Of a DNA stretch of 64,000 nucleotides, positions 50,337-60,700 are shown piece by piece. The first letter of the stretch is position 1. Each line of letters starts with the position of its first letter. Source of the DNA: Thermodesulfovibrionia bacterium (lineage in GTDB: Bacteria; Nitrospirota; Thermodesulfovibrionia; UBA6902); the NCBI GenBank assembly GCA_947259645.1, contig CAMYND010000007.1, positions 1 to 64,000 of the forward strand, written 5' to 3'. Position numbers and translations under genes: made by a program. The notes below the pieces were generated by a model that saw only the letters and a program-made list of their open reading frames with translations, did no database searches and was not told the origin of the DNA.

Positions 50337-51476
50337 TTAAAATAATTCATATTTCACCAGCCTGCCGTCAAGCCCTCCTGTTTTTAATGGCTTTTTCCAG
50401 GCTGCTTTCAGGCCGATTTTTTTTATGAGCTCCCTCTCACCGAAATAAATGTACGCTGTCGATCCTGTGCATTTTTGTTTCAAATAATCTCCGAAAGATT
50501 TATAGATCATATCGAGCTGCTGCCTGTTTCCCATTCTGATCCCATAGGGGGGATTTGTTATAATAACACTGTTCTTTATACCGGAAGTATCCCGAAAGTC
50601 ACGGGCTTCAAGTTTTATCCTGTTGCCATGGGGCAAAGAAAGAAGATTGTTTTCTGTTATTTTAACAGCTTTCAATGATATATCGCTCCCGGTAATGAGG
50701 TCTGCCGGGGCCTCCCTGATGTTCTGATCAAGGGTTTTTCTCACGTTTTCCCACAGTGCCTTATCATAGTCAGGCAGGTATTGAAAGCCGAACTGTTTCC
50801 TGAAAATCCCCGGGGGTATTCTGCAGTAGTGCATCAGTGCCTCACTGAGTATGGTCCCGGACCCGCACATCGGGTCGTTGAGCGGCACTGAACCGTCCCA
50901 CTCCGCATACCTGATAAGCGCAGCTGCGACCGTTTCCTGCATTGGCGCTGCTATAGACTCTTTTCTGTATCCACGGCGATGCAGTGACCCTCCTGATGTG
51001 TCGAGGCTGATGACAGCCCCGTCAGAGTGTATATGAATATTCAACCAGATGTCCGGGTTTCTTGGGTCAACATCAGGCCTTTTTCCAACGGCTTCCTGGA
51101 ATGTATCAGCGACCCCGTCTTTTAACCGCAGTGATGCATAATGTGAGTTGGTGATTTTGCTTTTCGATACATTACTAAAGACCGCGAAGGTATTCTTGAG
51201 GGAAATAATGTCAGCCCAGTTAATCTCTCTGGCATGCCGGTACAGCTGGTCTGTTGATGTGCAGGTAAATGATGCCAGCGGGGCCAGTATTCTTGAAACC
51301 AGGCTTGACGCGTAGTTTATTCTATAAAGTGTTTTTTTGTCAGCATTAAAATATACTCCCCCATATGATAGGGTTACGTTTCGGGCTCCGAGTCCTGAGA
51401 GTTCCCGGCATGCCAGGTCTGTTATCGTCGTGGCAACCTGAGCAAAATAACGGTTATTTTTTTGGTATTCATACAT
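50337..51476 (-). CDS. THUMP-domain class I SAM-dependent RNA methyltransferase (RlmL-like)
   Basis: DPMCGSGTILSEAL, GSDIS, ITNPPYGIRMG. Confidence 0.92.
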   Translation of the reverse strand: MYEYQKNNRYFAQVATTITDLACRELSGLGARNVTLSYGGVYFNADKKTLYRINYASSLVSRILAPLASFTCTSTDQLYRHAREINWADIISLKNTFAVFSNVSKSKITNSHYASLRLKDGVADTFQEAVGKRPDVDPRNPDIWLNIHIHSDGAVISLDTSGGSLHRRGYRKESIAAPMQETVAAALIRYAEWDGSVPLNDPMCGSGTILSEALMHYCRIPPGIFRKQFGFQYLPDYDKALWENVRKTLDQNIREAPADLITGSDISLKAVKITENNLLSLPHGNRIKLEARDFRDTSGIKNSVIITNPPYGIRMGNRQQLDMIYKSFGDYLKQKCTGSTAYIYFGERELIKKIGLKAAWKKPLKTGGLDGRLVKYELF

Positions 51477-51557
51477 GAATTATGTTCCCTGAGTAAGCGT
51501 ACATTTTTATTTGATGCTATCTAGTATATATAATATATGGGGTTTCGGCCCCAAACG

Positions 51558-51956
51558 ACGAGTTCATTCTTTTTTACGCAAAAAAGAACGAACCAAGAAA
51601 AAGCGCCCGAAGAGATTTCTTAACGGTTCTTCAGTCAGCCTGCGGGGAATTGATTTAACTCGCTCCGCTCAGACAGAAATCAATTCTATTCCCTTCAGCC
51701 TCCTTCATCACCTGAAATCGCTTAATGGGGAGGTCAAAACCCCCTGACCCCCTTTTCTAAAGGGGGAAATGCTGCTTTTAATACCCCCCTTGATTGCTTC
51801 CGGGATATGGAGGGCTGGACGCGTTAAAAATTAAAAACTGTCTGAGGTCGAAACGACCGAGTTTTTTTAATTTAGCGGCCAGGCCGGAATATTTCGGAAA
51901 TTAAGCAATCACGCGGGCACTTTCTTTGGTTACTTTCTTTTGTGGAAAAGAAAGTC
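51558..51956. repeat. MITE-like intergenic repeat with imperfect terminal inverted repeats
   Basis: Left gttcattcttttttacgcaaaaaagaacgaaccaagaaaaagcgcccg; right cgcgggcactttctttggttactttcttttgtggaaaagaaag. Confidence 0.6.
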
Positions 51957-52111
51957 ACTCCGCCGGAAGGGCTCCCGGGGTTTGGGGCAGAGCCCCATAG
52001 CAATGAATAAAAACAAAAGTCATTCGTCATGGATTGACATTGAAAAATAAAATTATACGTTATAAATATTCGTATGCTACTATTAATGTAAAATTCAAAA
52101 AGGGGCTTAAT

Positions 52112-52531
52112 ATGATTTATCTGAAAGAGTATGAAGATGTGCTGGCAAAGCTTGGCAATGACTATTTTATCGGGGAGCTGCAATACGTACCCGATATTAC
52201 ATCATGGGCTCAGGAACAAAATCTGGAACTCAGTGAACCCCATAATCTGATGAAACTTGTGGTCAACTCTGAAGACAGTCTGACCATGGTTTTGCAGGAG
52301 AACTTCAAAGAAGAGATTCTTGATGATGTGATAAAGGGCCTGAGTGTCAGGTGGTCACTGAAAGACAATGTGACTAATATTGATGATAAGTTCAACAGTA
52401 TTAAAAAGAGACTGGTATTCTCATTTCTCAAAGAATATGCCAGGGCGCTGAATAAAACCGATGGCGATGAGTTAAACGAAGATATGTGGGTTGTTGACGA
52501 AATGGAATTTCTCGGTTTTTTTAATGAGTGA
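52112..52531 (+). CDS. Hypothetical protein
   Basis: 139 aa from MIYLKEYEDVL; aggggctta upstream; no family recognised. Confidence 0.6.
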   Translation: MIYLKEYEDVLAKLGNDYFIGELQYVPDITSWAQEQNLELSEPHNLMKLVVNSEDSLTMVLQENFKEEILDDVIKGLSVRWSLKDNVTNIDDKFNSIKKRLVFSFLKEYARALNKTDGDELNEDMWVVDEMEFLGFFNE

Positions 52532-52544
52532 CAATTTATGCTGC

Positions 52545-52979
52545 TTACAACTTCAGCAGGGGCATACCAACGGCAGGGTCGATTTCTCGCCGTGCATTGA
52601 TGCCTTCCATTTCAATAATGATCGCCTCAAGCACCAGAAATGTCTCTGATTTTTCTCTCAAACACCCGACTTTGACCGAATCCTTTTTTCCAAAAGCGCC
52701 GTGAAAGTGAATTTTCGGCTCATCTCCCTGCCAGAAGATCGTTCCCAGTCCGATGATTTCATGGCTTTCACCGAGCTCTTTCCAGACAGGTTTTGGCGGC
52801 AAATCCTCTGTTTCAGGGCCGACAACGATTTTCCCTTCTCTCATCCCCCCGACGAGATAGAAGACCCCCGCTTTTATCTGTTCCTTTTTAGCAATATCTA
52901 CAAGGTTTCCGAGTACATCGTCATGATCATCAAATTTACCCACAATCATCCGGCCCGGCTTTCCGACCTGGTATTTCAT
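52545..52979 (-). CDS. PPC/DUF296 domain protein
   Basis: DDVLGNLVDIAKKEQIKAGVFYLVGGMREGK; EIIGLGTIFWQGDEPKIHFHGAFG. Confidence 0.88.
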   Translation of the reverse strand: MKYQVGKPGRMIVGKFDDHDDVLGNLVDIAKKEQIKAGVFYLVGGMREGKIVVGPETEDLPPKPVWKELGESHEIIGLGTIFWQGDEPKIHFHGAFGKKDSVKVGCLREKSETFLVLEAIIIEMEGINARREIDPAVGMPLLKL

Positions 52980-53046
52980 AGTTCCTCCTCAATAGTGAAT
53001 TATTGATAAATTATATCCTTTTTTTGTTTTCTTATCCAATAAGTAT

Positions 53047-53131
53047 AAAACCACAGAGGCACGGAGACACAGAGAAAGACATAAAGAGAGGAAAGGAACA
53101 TATTTATGCTCCGTGCCTCTGTGGTTTATCG
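53047..53131. repeat. Dispersed inverted-repeat element (CACAGAGGCACGGAGA family), copy 2
   Basis: Left aaaccacagaggcacggag; right ctccgtgcctctgtggttt, perfect complement. Confidence 0.85.
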
Positions 53132-53285
53132 GTATTTTATCGGCATAATTTATTAAATATCCTTATTTATGTATCTAAATTTGATTTCTCTATCTTAATT
53201 TCGATAAAATAAACGTCCATTTTATATTGGTGCTGATCTGATTCTAAAAGCCGGTTGATAAAATTCTGTAAAAAAAGGTGATTAC

Positions 53286-53759
53286 ATGTTAGAGACAAAG
53301 TGTCAGAAAATCCTGGACAACTACTATGAAAACAGGGGGAGTGTTGTTTCAATCCTCCAGGAAATGCAGGAAGTCTTCGGTTACATCCGCGAGGATGCAA
53401 TTGAATGGTTTGCAAAAAAAATCAATGTTCCCTCAAGCAATTTTTTTGGGGTGGCAACTTTTTATTCACAGTTTTACCTGAAGCCGCGGGGGAAAAATAT
53501 TGTCACAGCCTGCTGCGGAACAGCATGCCATGTGAAAGGTGCTGAAGCTATTATAAACAGAATCAGAGCAGACCTTGCGCTTGCAGAAGGTGAGGACACA
53601 ACACCGGACGGGCAGTTCACAATGGAAAATGTCGCCTGCGTAGGCGCCTGCAGCATCGCTCCGGTCGTTCTGGTGAACAAGAAGGTGTTCGGGGGAGTAT
53701 CAGCTGAAAAAGCATCCGATATGCTCAAAGACTATCAAAGAAATGGTAAAGGTAAATAG
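53286..53759 (+). CDS. NuoE/HoxE-like 2Fe-2S subunit
   Basis: GVATFYSQFYLKPRGKNIVTACCGTACHVKGA...CVGACSIAPVV. Confidence 0.93.
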   Translation: MLETKCQKILDNYYENRGSVVSILQEMQEVFGYIREDAIEWFAKKINVPSSNFFGVATFYSQFYLKPRGKNIVTACCGTACHVKGAEAIINRIRADLALAEGEDTTPDGQFTMENVACVGACSIAPVVLVNKKVFGGVSAEKASDMLKDYQRNGKGK

Positions 53760-53760
53760 A

Positions 53761-55623
53761 ATGGCACTCAAGAAAAAAGCAGCATCGCAGGCAGGGAAAA
53801 AGGTTAAACCAAAAACATCAGCCAGAACAAAAACAGTTGCCAGGGGCAAAGGTCCTGCTGCAAAAAACCTTACGATTAAGGTTTGCGTCGGAACAGGCGG
53901 GCTTGCAGCAGGCAGCCAGGATGTAATCGATGAGTTTGGCAAGCAGCTCAAGGCCCATGGTATAAAGGCTGAAATTGCGAAGAAATGTGTCAACAAGACT
54001 GGCTGCCGCGGTTTCTGCGCCAAGGACGTTATCGTTGAAATTAATCAGAACGGGAGCACTGAAGTTTACCAGCTTGTAACCGCGGACAAGGTAAGCAGGA
54101 TCGTTGAGGAACATATTATCGGCGGTGATCCAGTAGACCAGTGGCTTGTCGGTCCTGACTATCATGCCTTTCATGACAAACAGACAAAGATCCTTCTCAA
54201 GCAGTGCGGGCAGATAGACCCCGAAAATATTCAAGCCTACCTGGACATAGACGGTTACAAGGGCCTGAAGAAGACCCTGTCACAGACCCCCTTTGAGGTA
54301 ATAGAGGAGGTCAAGGCATCAGGCCTTCGCGGACGGGGCGGGGCTGGCTTCCCGGCAGGACTGAAATGGGAGTTCTGCAGTATGTCTGACAGTCCTGAAA
54401 AATATATAATCTGCAATGCAGACGAGGGTGACCCCGGGGCGTTTATGGACCGGGCCATTATTGAGGGTAACCCCCATTCAGTCCTTGAAGGCATGATAAT
54501 CGGAGGGTACTCGATAGGTGCCAAAGAGGGATACATATATATACGGGCGGAATATCCCCTTGCTATCCAGAGGCTGGAAATAGCCATAACGCAAGCCAGG
54601 AAAAGAGGTTTTCTCGGGAAGAATATTCTCAAGAGCGGGTTTGATTTTGATCTGATTATAAAGCAGGGTGCAGGAGCCTTTGTCTGTGGAGAGGCCTCCG
54701 CTCTTATGCGCTCGATCGAGGGCAAACGGGGAATGCCGAGGGCCAAACTCTGGCGCTCAGCTGTGAAGGGCCTCTGGGACAAACCAACGGTCCTGAACAA
54801 TGTCGAGACCTTTGCAAATATCCCACTTATCATTGAAAAGGGGGCGGACTGGTATAAAGGATTTGGTACGGAAAACAGCACCGGAACAAAAGTCTTTGCC
54901 CTCACCGGCAAAATGAAAAACACCGGCCTCATTGAAGTGCCCATGGGTATGACGCTCAGGGAGATGATTTATGATATAGGCGGCGGCATGACCGGCAAGA
55001 AAAATCTGAAGGCGATCCAGACCGGAGGACCTTCCGGGGGCTGCATTCCTGCTGAGCATCTTGACATTCCGGTTGATTTTGACTCCCTTGCCTCTGTTGG
55101 TTCAATGATGGGGTCGGGCAGCATGGTTGTCGTTGATGAAGATACATGCATGGTCGATCTGGCAAAATTTTTTATATCCTTTACGCAGCATGAGTCCTGC
55201 GGAAAATGTGTTCCCTGCAGGATAGGAACGAAGAGGATGCTTGAGATACTGACGAGGATAACCGAAGGCAACGGGAAAGAAGATGATATTGACCTTCTCC
55301 TGGAACTGGGGAATGACATAAAGCACGCGTCCCTCTGCGGCCTCGGGCAGTCAGCTCCCAACCCGATTCTTTCCACGATCCGTTTTTTCAGGGATGAGTA
55401 CGAGGCCCACATTAAGTACGGGCGCTGTCCTGCAAATGCCTGTAAATCACTGCGCCAGTATCTTGTCAATGCAGAGACATGTAAAATGTGCGGAAAGTGC
55501 AGCCGGGTATGTCCTTCCGGCGCCATAATATGGGAGCCACGGCATAAAGCCGAGCTTGATAAAGTGAATTGTGTAAAATGCGGGGCATGCTACGATGCCT
55601 GCCCGTTTAATGCCATTTTGTAA
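53761..55623 (+). CDS. NuoF/HoxF-like NAD(P)-binding FMN/FeS subunit with C-terminal ferredoxin domain
   Basis: GLRGRGGAGFPAGLKWEF, CNADEGDPGAFMDR, ESCGKCVPCRIGTKRM, CKMCGKCSRVCPSGAI. Confidence 0.95.
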   Translation: MALKKKAASQAGKKVKPKTSARTKTVARGKGPAAKNLTIKVCVGTGGLAAGSQDVIDEFGKQLKAHGIKAEIAKKCVNKTGCRGFCAKDVIVEINQNGSTEVYQLVTADKVSRIVEEHIIGGDPVDQWLVGPDYHAFHDKQTKILLKQCGQIDPENIQAYLDIDGYKGLKKTLSQTPFEVIEEVKASGLRGRGGAGFPAGLKWEFCSMSDSPEKYIICNADEGDPGAFMDRAIIEGNPHSVLEGMIIGGYSIGAKEGYIYIRAEYPLAIQRLEIAITQARKRGFLGKNILKSGFDFDLIIKQGAGAFVCGEASALMRSIEGKRGMPRAKLWRSAVKGLWDKPTVLNNVETFANIPLIIEKGADWYKGFGTENSTGTKVFALTGKMKNTGLIEVPMGMTLREMIYDIGGGMTGKKNLKAIQTGGPSGGCIPAEHLDIPVDFDSLASVGSMMGSGSMVVVDEDTCMVDLAKFFISFTQHESCGKCVPCRIGTKRMLEILTRITEGNGKEDDIDLLLELGNDIKHASLCGLGQSAPNPILSTIRFFRDEYEAHIKYGRCPANACKSLRQYLVNAETCKMCGKCSRVCPSGAIIWEPRHKAELDKVNCVKCGACYDACPFNAIL

Positions 55624-55645
55624 TGAATGGTCAGGAGGAATAACT

Positions 55646-56119
55646 ATGCTAAGCAAAGAGCGGCTCAAGGAAATTAAACTCTTTAAGGGGCTTTCAGATG
55701 ATGAGATCGGAATAGTCGCGAATGTGCTGGATGAATCCCTGTATAAGAAAGGGGCCATAATCTGGGAAGAAGGCGCTCCGGAACAGGGCCTTCAGATTAT
55801 TGACCATGGTAAAGTGCGGATTACCAGAAAGACGAGTGAAAATCACCGGCAGGTCCTTGCGGTTTTAAAAGATGATAACTTTTTTGGAGAGCTGTCTTTG
55901 CTTGACGGCAGGTCTCATTCTGCATCGGCTGAAGCCCTTGAGGACACAAAAGTTTATATCCTGCACCGGAGCAAGATGGAAACGCTTCTGAAGGAGAGTC
56001 CTCTGACCGCCTATAACATCATGCGGGTATTGGCCATTGAGATCTGTGAGCTGCTTCGTCAGATGAATGCCAAGTTCATGGATATGGTTAATTATGTATG
56101 GGAAGCACGAGATGTATAA
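55646..56119 (+). CDS. Cyclic-nucleotide-binding domain protein without recognisable HTH
   Basis: LFKGLSDDEIGIVANVL...FFGELSLLDGRSHSASAEALEDTKVYIL; RBS aggagg. Confidence 0.88.
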   Translation: MLSKERLKEIKLFKGLSDDEIGIVANVLDESLYKKGAIIWEEGAPEQGLQIIDHGKVRITRKTSENHRQVLAVLKDDNFFGELSLLDGRSHSASAEALEDTKVYILHRSKMETLLKESPLTAYNIMRVLAIEICELLRQMNAKFMDMVNYVWEARDV

Positions 56120-56133
56120 CAGGAGGAAATGCT

Positions 56134-58824
56134 GTGACTGAAAATAACCTGAAAGTTACGATAAACGGCAGAGAGGTCTTATGCAGCAGGAATGAGACCA
56201 TTCTTGATGCTGCCAGAAAAGCGGATGTGAACATACCAACTCTCTGCTATGATGACCGCCTTGAGCCCTACGGCGGATGCCGGCTCTGTATTGTTGAGAT
56301 AAAAGACGTTCCGCGGCCGGTTCCTGCATGTACCACCCGTGTGAAAGACGGCTGGGAGGTCTTAACAGAAACTGTTGAAGTGCGAAGGATGAGAAAGAAC
56401 ATCCTGTCCCTGCTGCTTTCCAATCACCCCAATGACTGCATGAGATGTGAAGCCACCGGCAACTGCGCACTGCAGACCTACTCGTACGAATATGGAGTGG
56501 ACGGGGACCGTTTTGCCGGAGAGTCATGGAACCTCCCGATAAAAGATGACAACCCCTTTATTGTTTATGATCCCAACAAATGCATTCTCTGCGGACGGTG
56601 CGTGAGAATATGCAATGACGTGGTAATGGCCGGGACCATTGAGATGACCGGAAGAGGGTTTGATTCAAAACCTGATACCTCCTTTGGCAAGCCCCGTACT
56701 CTGGACAACTGCGAATTCTGCGGCCAGTGCGTATCCACCTGCCCCACCGGAGCGCTTATCGACAAGAAGGGGTGCGGTAAGGGACGTGCCTATGAAATGA
56801 AAAAGGTAAAAACTACCTGCTCCTACTGCGGAACAGGGTGCAGCTATTACCTCAATGTAAAAGAGGGAGAAGTGATAAAGGTCACCTCTGATTATGAAGG
56901 CCCGGTGAACAAGGGCAACCTCTGCATCAAGGGACGCTATGGATATGATTTTATCCACAGCCCCGAGAGGATCACGACCCCGATTATCAGAAAGGGAGAT
57001 AAACAGGTTGAGGCAACGTGGGACGAGGCGCTCGACCTGATCGCAAAGAGGTTCGGTGAGATCCTTGAGAAGTCCGGCCCAAGCGCATTAGGTGGTTTCT
57101 CATCGGCACGCTGTTCAAATGAAGAAAATTATCTTCTTTCAAAACTGGTAAGGACGGTGTTCAAGAGCAACAATGTAGACTGTTGCGCCCGTGTCTGACA
57201 CGCTCCTACTGTGGCCGGTCTGGCCACCAGTCTGGGAGCAGGTGCTGCTACCAATTCATTATCGCAGATGCCGGACATTGATACACTGTTTCTCTTTGGC
57301 TCAAACCCGACGGAAGCCCATCCTATTGTGTCGATCTATCTGAAGCAGGCCCTTCGCAAGGGTGCCAAACTTGTGGTCGGTGACCCGAGACAGACATGGA
57401 TGGCGAGGCGGGCCGATGTATGGCTGAACCTCAACCCCGGAAGCAACATCGCTCTTCTTAACGGTATCATTCATGTGATACTGAAAAAGGGTTGGGAAAA
57501 CAAAGAGTTTATCAAAAACAGGACAGAAGGGTTTAATGAGCTCAAAAAGAAGGTAAAGGAATATACGCCTGAAAAGGTTGAGAAAATTACGGGTGTCTCA
57601 AAAGAGAGGATAATTGAGGCTGCCCGCCTGTACTCGCAGGCAGACAAGGCGATGATCGTATACGGCCTCGGCGTTACAGAGCACCAGACCGGCACGGAAA
57701 ACTCCATGGCTATCGCCAATCTTGCTCTGGTCTGCGGCCACATTGGACGTCCTTCAACGGGTATCATGGCGCTGCGGGGACAGAACAATGTGCAGGGGTC
57801 ATCAGACCTTGGCCCATTGCCGGCGACGCTTCCGGGTTATCAGTCGGTTACCGATCCGAAACTGCGGGCGAAATTTGAACAGGCATGGGGCGTATCACTT
57901 TCCCCGGAGATTGGGCTCAAATCAGTTGAGATGCTGGACAAGGCAATTGAAAAACGGTTCAAGGGCCTTTTCATTCTCGGCGAGGACCCGGCACAGACAG
58001 ACCCCAATGCCCATGAGGTGAGGAAAGCGCTTGAGTCCCTTGAATTTCTTGTAGTCCAGGACATTTTTCATACAGAGACATCGAAATACGCTCACGTAAT
58101 TTTGCCGGGTGCCAGCTATGCTGAAAAAGACGGGACCTTTACAAACGGGGAGCGGAGGGTCCAGCGTATTAGAAAGGCCATCGAGCCTGTTGCCGGAATG
58201 GCGGAGTGGCAGGTCATCTGTGAAATAGCCACACGTATGGGTTACTCGATGCACTATGAACACCCATCCGAGATTATGGATGAGATCGCGAGTCTTGTCC
58301 CGATCTATGGCGGGATCAGCTATGAGCGACTGGAAAATGAAAGCCTTCAGTGGCCCTGTCCGGACAAGGACCACCCAGGGACTACAACGTTGTATACGGA
58401 CCTGTTCTCAAGACCGGGCGGGCTTGCAAAATTCATGGCCCTTGACCATAAAGGCCCGGGAGAAAAGACGAACAGAGAATATCCCTTAACGCTTATAACC
58501 GGAAGAGTTCGTGAGCATTACAACAATGGCTCAATGACGCGAAGAGTTCCGGAAATACTGGAAGTCCGTCCTGAGGAACTGCTCGAAATGAGCTCGGAGG
58601 ATGCGAAAAAATTAAAGATCAGCAATGGGGACATGGTTAAGGTGCTTTCGAAGCGCGGGAAGATCAAGGTGCGGGTGAAAATAACAGACCGTTCACAAAA
58701 GGGCAACGTCTTCCTCACCTTCCATTTTCCCGATGCACTGACGAACCTGCTGACATCTGAACACAGAGACCCTATAACCGGAACACCGGAGTACAAGGCC
58801 TGCGCGGTAAAAGTAGAAAAGTAG
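56134..58824 (+). CDS. fdhA: Selenocysteine-containing formate dehydrogenase catalytic subunit with NuoG-like N-terminal FeS domains
   Basis: NVDCCARV-(TGA 57196-57198)-HAPTVAG: reading frame continues across TGA into the 57211-58824 ORF; 2Fe-2S and 4Fe-4S motifs; TTCSYCGTGC; GTG start with aggagg. Confidence 0.95.
57196..57239 (+). promoter_or_regulatory. Bacterial SECIS element downstream of UGA
   Basis: gctcc...gtggcc-ggtct-ggccac...ggagc hairpin; GGUCU apical loop. Confidence 0.88.
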
Positions 58825-58884
58825 GGGTATGCTGCAGCACGCCCTATACAATAGCTGAGCACAAAAGAACAGTAGTTTCAGCAG

Positions 58885-58920
58885 AAAAAATCCTCCTTTT
58901 GATAAAGGGGGATTTTTTTT
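58885..58920 (+). terminator. Rho-independent terminator after fdh operon
   Basis: aaatcctccttttgataaagggggatttttttt. Confidence 0.75.
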
Positions 58921-59078
58921 ATTGAAAATATCATCCTTCTTCAAGGGAGAGATGTTTCACCTATGCCCGGAAGGCCATTAAATTATCCTTTCATAATTTC
59001 AGGTTTTGCACTATCATTGTATTAACCCGAATAGAAACTGAGTACAACAAGGATGTCAGATAATTTCAAGGAGGCTTC

Positions 59079-59441
59079 ATGTCACGTAAACTCATCAGCC
59101 TGTTTCTTCTTATGATTGCCATTTCATTTCTGTCCTGCTCATCGGAAAATGCAAAACTGATGAAAGGCAAGTGGGTACTTGCAAATCAGATTATCGGAAG
59201 ATCGCCCACCTCGTACTGGTTTCAGAAATATGGAAAGGTCATAGCCCCCTGGGAAGACCGCGAAATATCGCGTCAATCATCAGGACGATATGAGTTTATT
59301 GAAGACACACATATCAAGATTGTAATGAACAAAGGGTTCTACAAAGAGATCACGTTTTTTTTCGAGATAGTGAAGGTTGATAAAGAAGAGCTGATCCTTC
59401 GAGGCAGTATTCAGGATATCCGAATGAGAAGGGTAGAGTAA
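59079..59441 (+). CDS. Hypothetical lipoprotein
   Basis: FLSCSSEN lipobox; caaggagg RBS. Confidence 0.75.
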   Translation: MSRKLISLFLLMIAISFLSCSSENAKLMKGKWVLANQIIGRSPTSYWFQKYGKVIAPWEDREISRQSSGRYEFIEDTHIKIVMNKGFYKEITFFFEIVKVDKEELILRGSIQDIRMRRVE

Positions 59442-59461
59442 CTCCTGCTGAAAGACAGGAC

Positions 59462-60418
59462 TTACTGTTTTAATTTTTGAAGGCCAAGAAATGCAGAGCC
59501 CCAGAGCCCTGAGTTCTGATCTGTTATGAGGAAAACAGGGATCAAAGAGAGGATGTCTGAAAGTGTGTCTGACCTGCAGAATTCTTCAGCGAATGCCCTG
59601 TGTCTGATAAGTCTGGGATTTCTGGCAGCTACGCCGCCGGAGACATAGACACCACCAAGAGCAAGAGTTTCAAGAGCGAAGTCACGACAGGCCCTCCCGT
59701 AAAAACCTGACACCCATTTATGTGTCTCACTCTCTGGTGAGATCCTGTTTATAACATCTTCCGGAGTAAGCTCTTCGCCAGTCAGAAATTCGTGAACATA
59801 ACTGAGGCCCCTTCCGGATACGACTTTGTTCCAGGTTATGTAGCTGTCACCCAGTTTAGTAATGAGAAATTTCTCAAACTTGGACTCTTTTTCAGTCTGG
59901 AAGGGAAAACTTGCATGTCCGCCCTCTGATGGAACTGCCAGGAACATTCCCTGCTCACCAGGCAGAATTACAGCTTTTCCTAAAGCAGTGCCGGCTCCTA
60001 TGACCGCGGCAGCAGCGCTCTCAACAACAGTTCCCTCTTTTATAACCTGGGCTGCCCTGCCGATGCTGGACCGGCAGGCATAGGCTTGGGCAACAAAATC
60101 ATTTATCAGATACGCGCGTTTCAGGCCGTAATCTCTTTGCGCGTTTGAGATGTCAATACCCCATGAAATGAAAGGTGGTTTGCTCTTTACCCCCTTTTCA
60201 ACAGGGCCAGCAATGGCGAGCACCGATATATCTGCATCCTCCGGTTGCAGCGGAAATTGATTCTTCTTCAGGCCCTGAAGCAGCTCCCCAAAAGAGGATG
60301 ATTCCGTTGTTTTGAGCCATATCTGATCTGCCAGAACCAGGTTATCATCTTTGTCTGACTTAAAATATGCAAACCTGCTGTTTGTGCCGCCGATATCTGC
60401 TGTAAGAATATTTATCAT
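59462..60418 (-). CDS. glk: Glucokinase (ROK-independent GlK family)
   Basis: LTADIGGTNSRFAYF, AIAGPVEKG, LINDFVAQAYA, VIGAGTALGKA, PSEGGHASF, GGVYVSGGVAARN. Confidence 0.92.
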   Translation of the reverse strand: MINILTADIGGTNSRFAYFKSDKDDNLVLADQIWLKTTESSSFGELLQGLKKNQFPLQPEDADISVLAIAGPVEKGVKSKPPFISWGIDISNAQRDYGLKRAYLINDFVAQAYACRSSIGRAAQVIKEGTVVESAAAAVIGAGTALGKAVILPGEQGMFLAVPSEGGHASFPFQTEKESKFEKFLITKLGDSYITWNKVVSGRGLSYVHEFLTGEELTPEDVINRISPESETHKWVSGFYGRACRDFALETLALGGVYVSGGVAARNPRLIRHRAFAEEFCRSDTLSDILSLIPVFLITDQNSGLWGSAFLGLQKLKQ

Positions 60419-60700
60419 TTAACTATTGAAAAATTATTGCGCTTATTACTAACACGGTAACGAAAATATCCTGATATGTCAAGGCAGTTCAAATGATTCT
60501 TAATTCTGAATATGTTAAGGAGTTTTACATCTGGGTCTGCCTGTCATCAGGGGAGTAAATTTTCCTGAAGCAATAGTGACCTGAGAGCAAAAAAAAAATT
60601 AAAGAAATTTTTTGAAATGCCGAATAATATATATCAAAGATATTTACCCGACAATAGATACGCAGCATTCAATCCAAACCTGAAAAGCAGGAGGGATGCA

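Noticed and set aside
53003-53212. 69-aa ORF over the inverted repeat
   Set aside because: Lies across the intergenic repeat and has no conserved features.
54255-54944. 229-aa minus-strand ORF
   Set aside because: Antisense to the NuoF-like gene, which has unambiguous conserved motifs.
57196-57198. TGA as a true stop or nonsense mutation making fdhA a pseudogene
   Set aside because: FdhA Sec context (V-U-H) and SECIS-like hairpin are both present and the downstream frame is intact.
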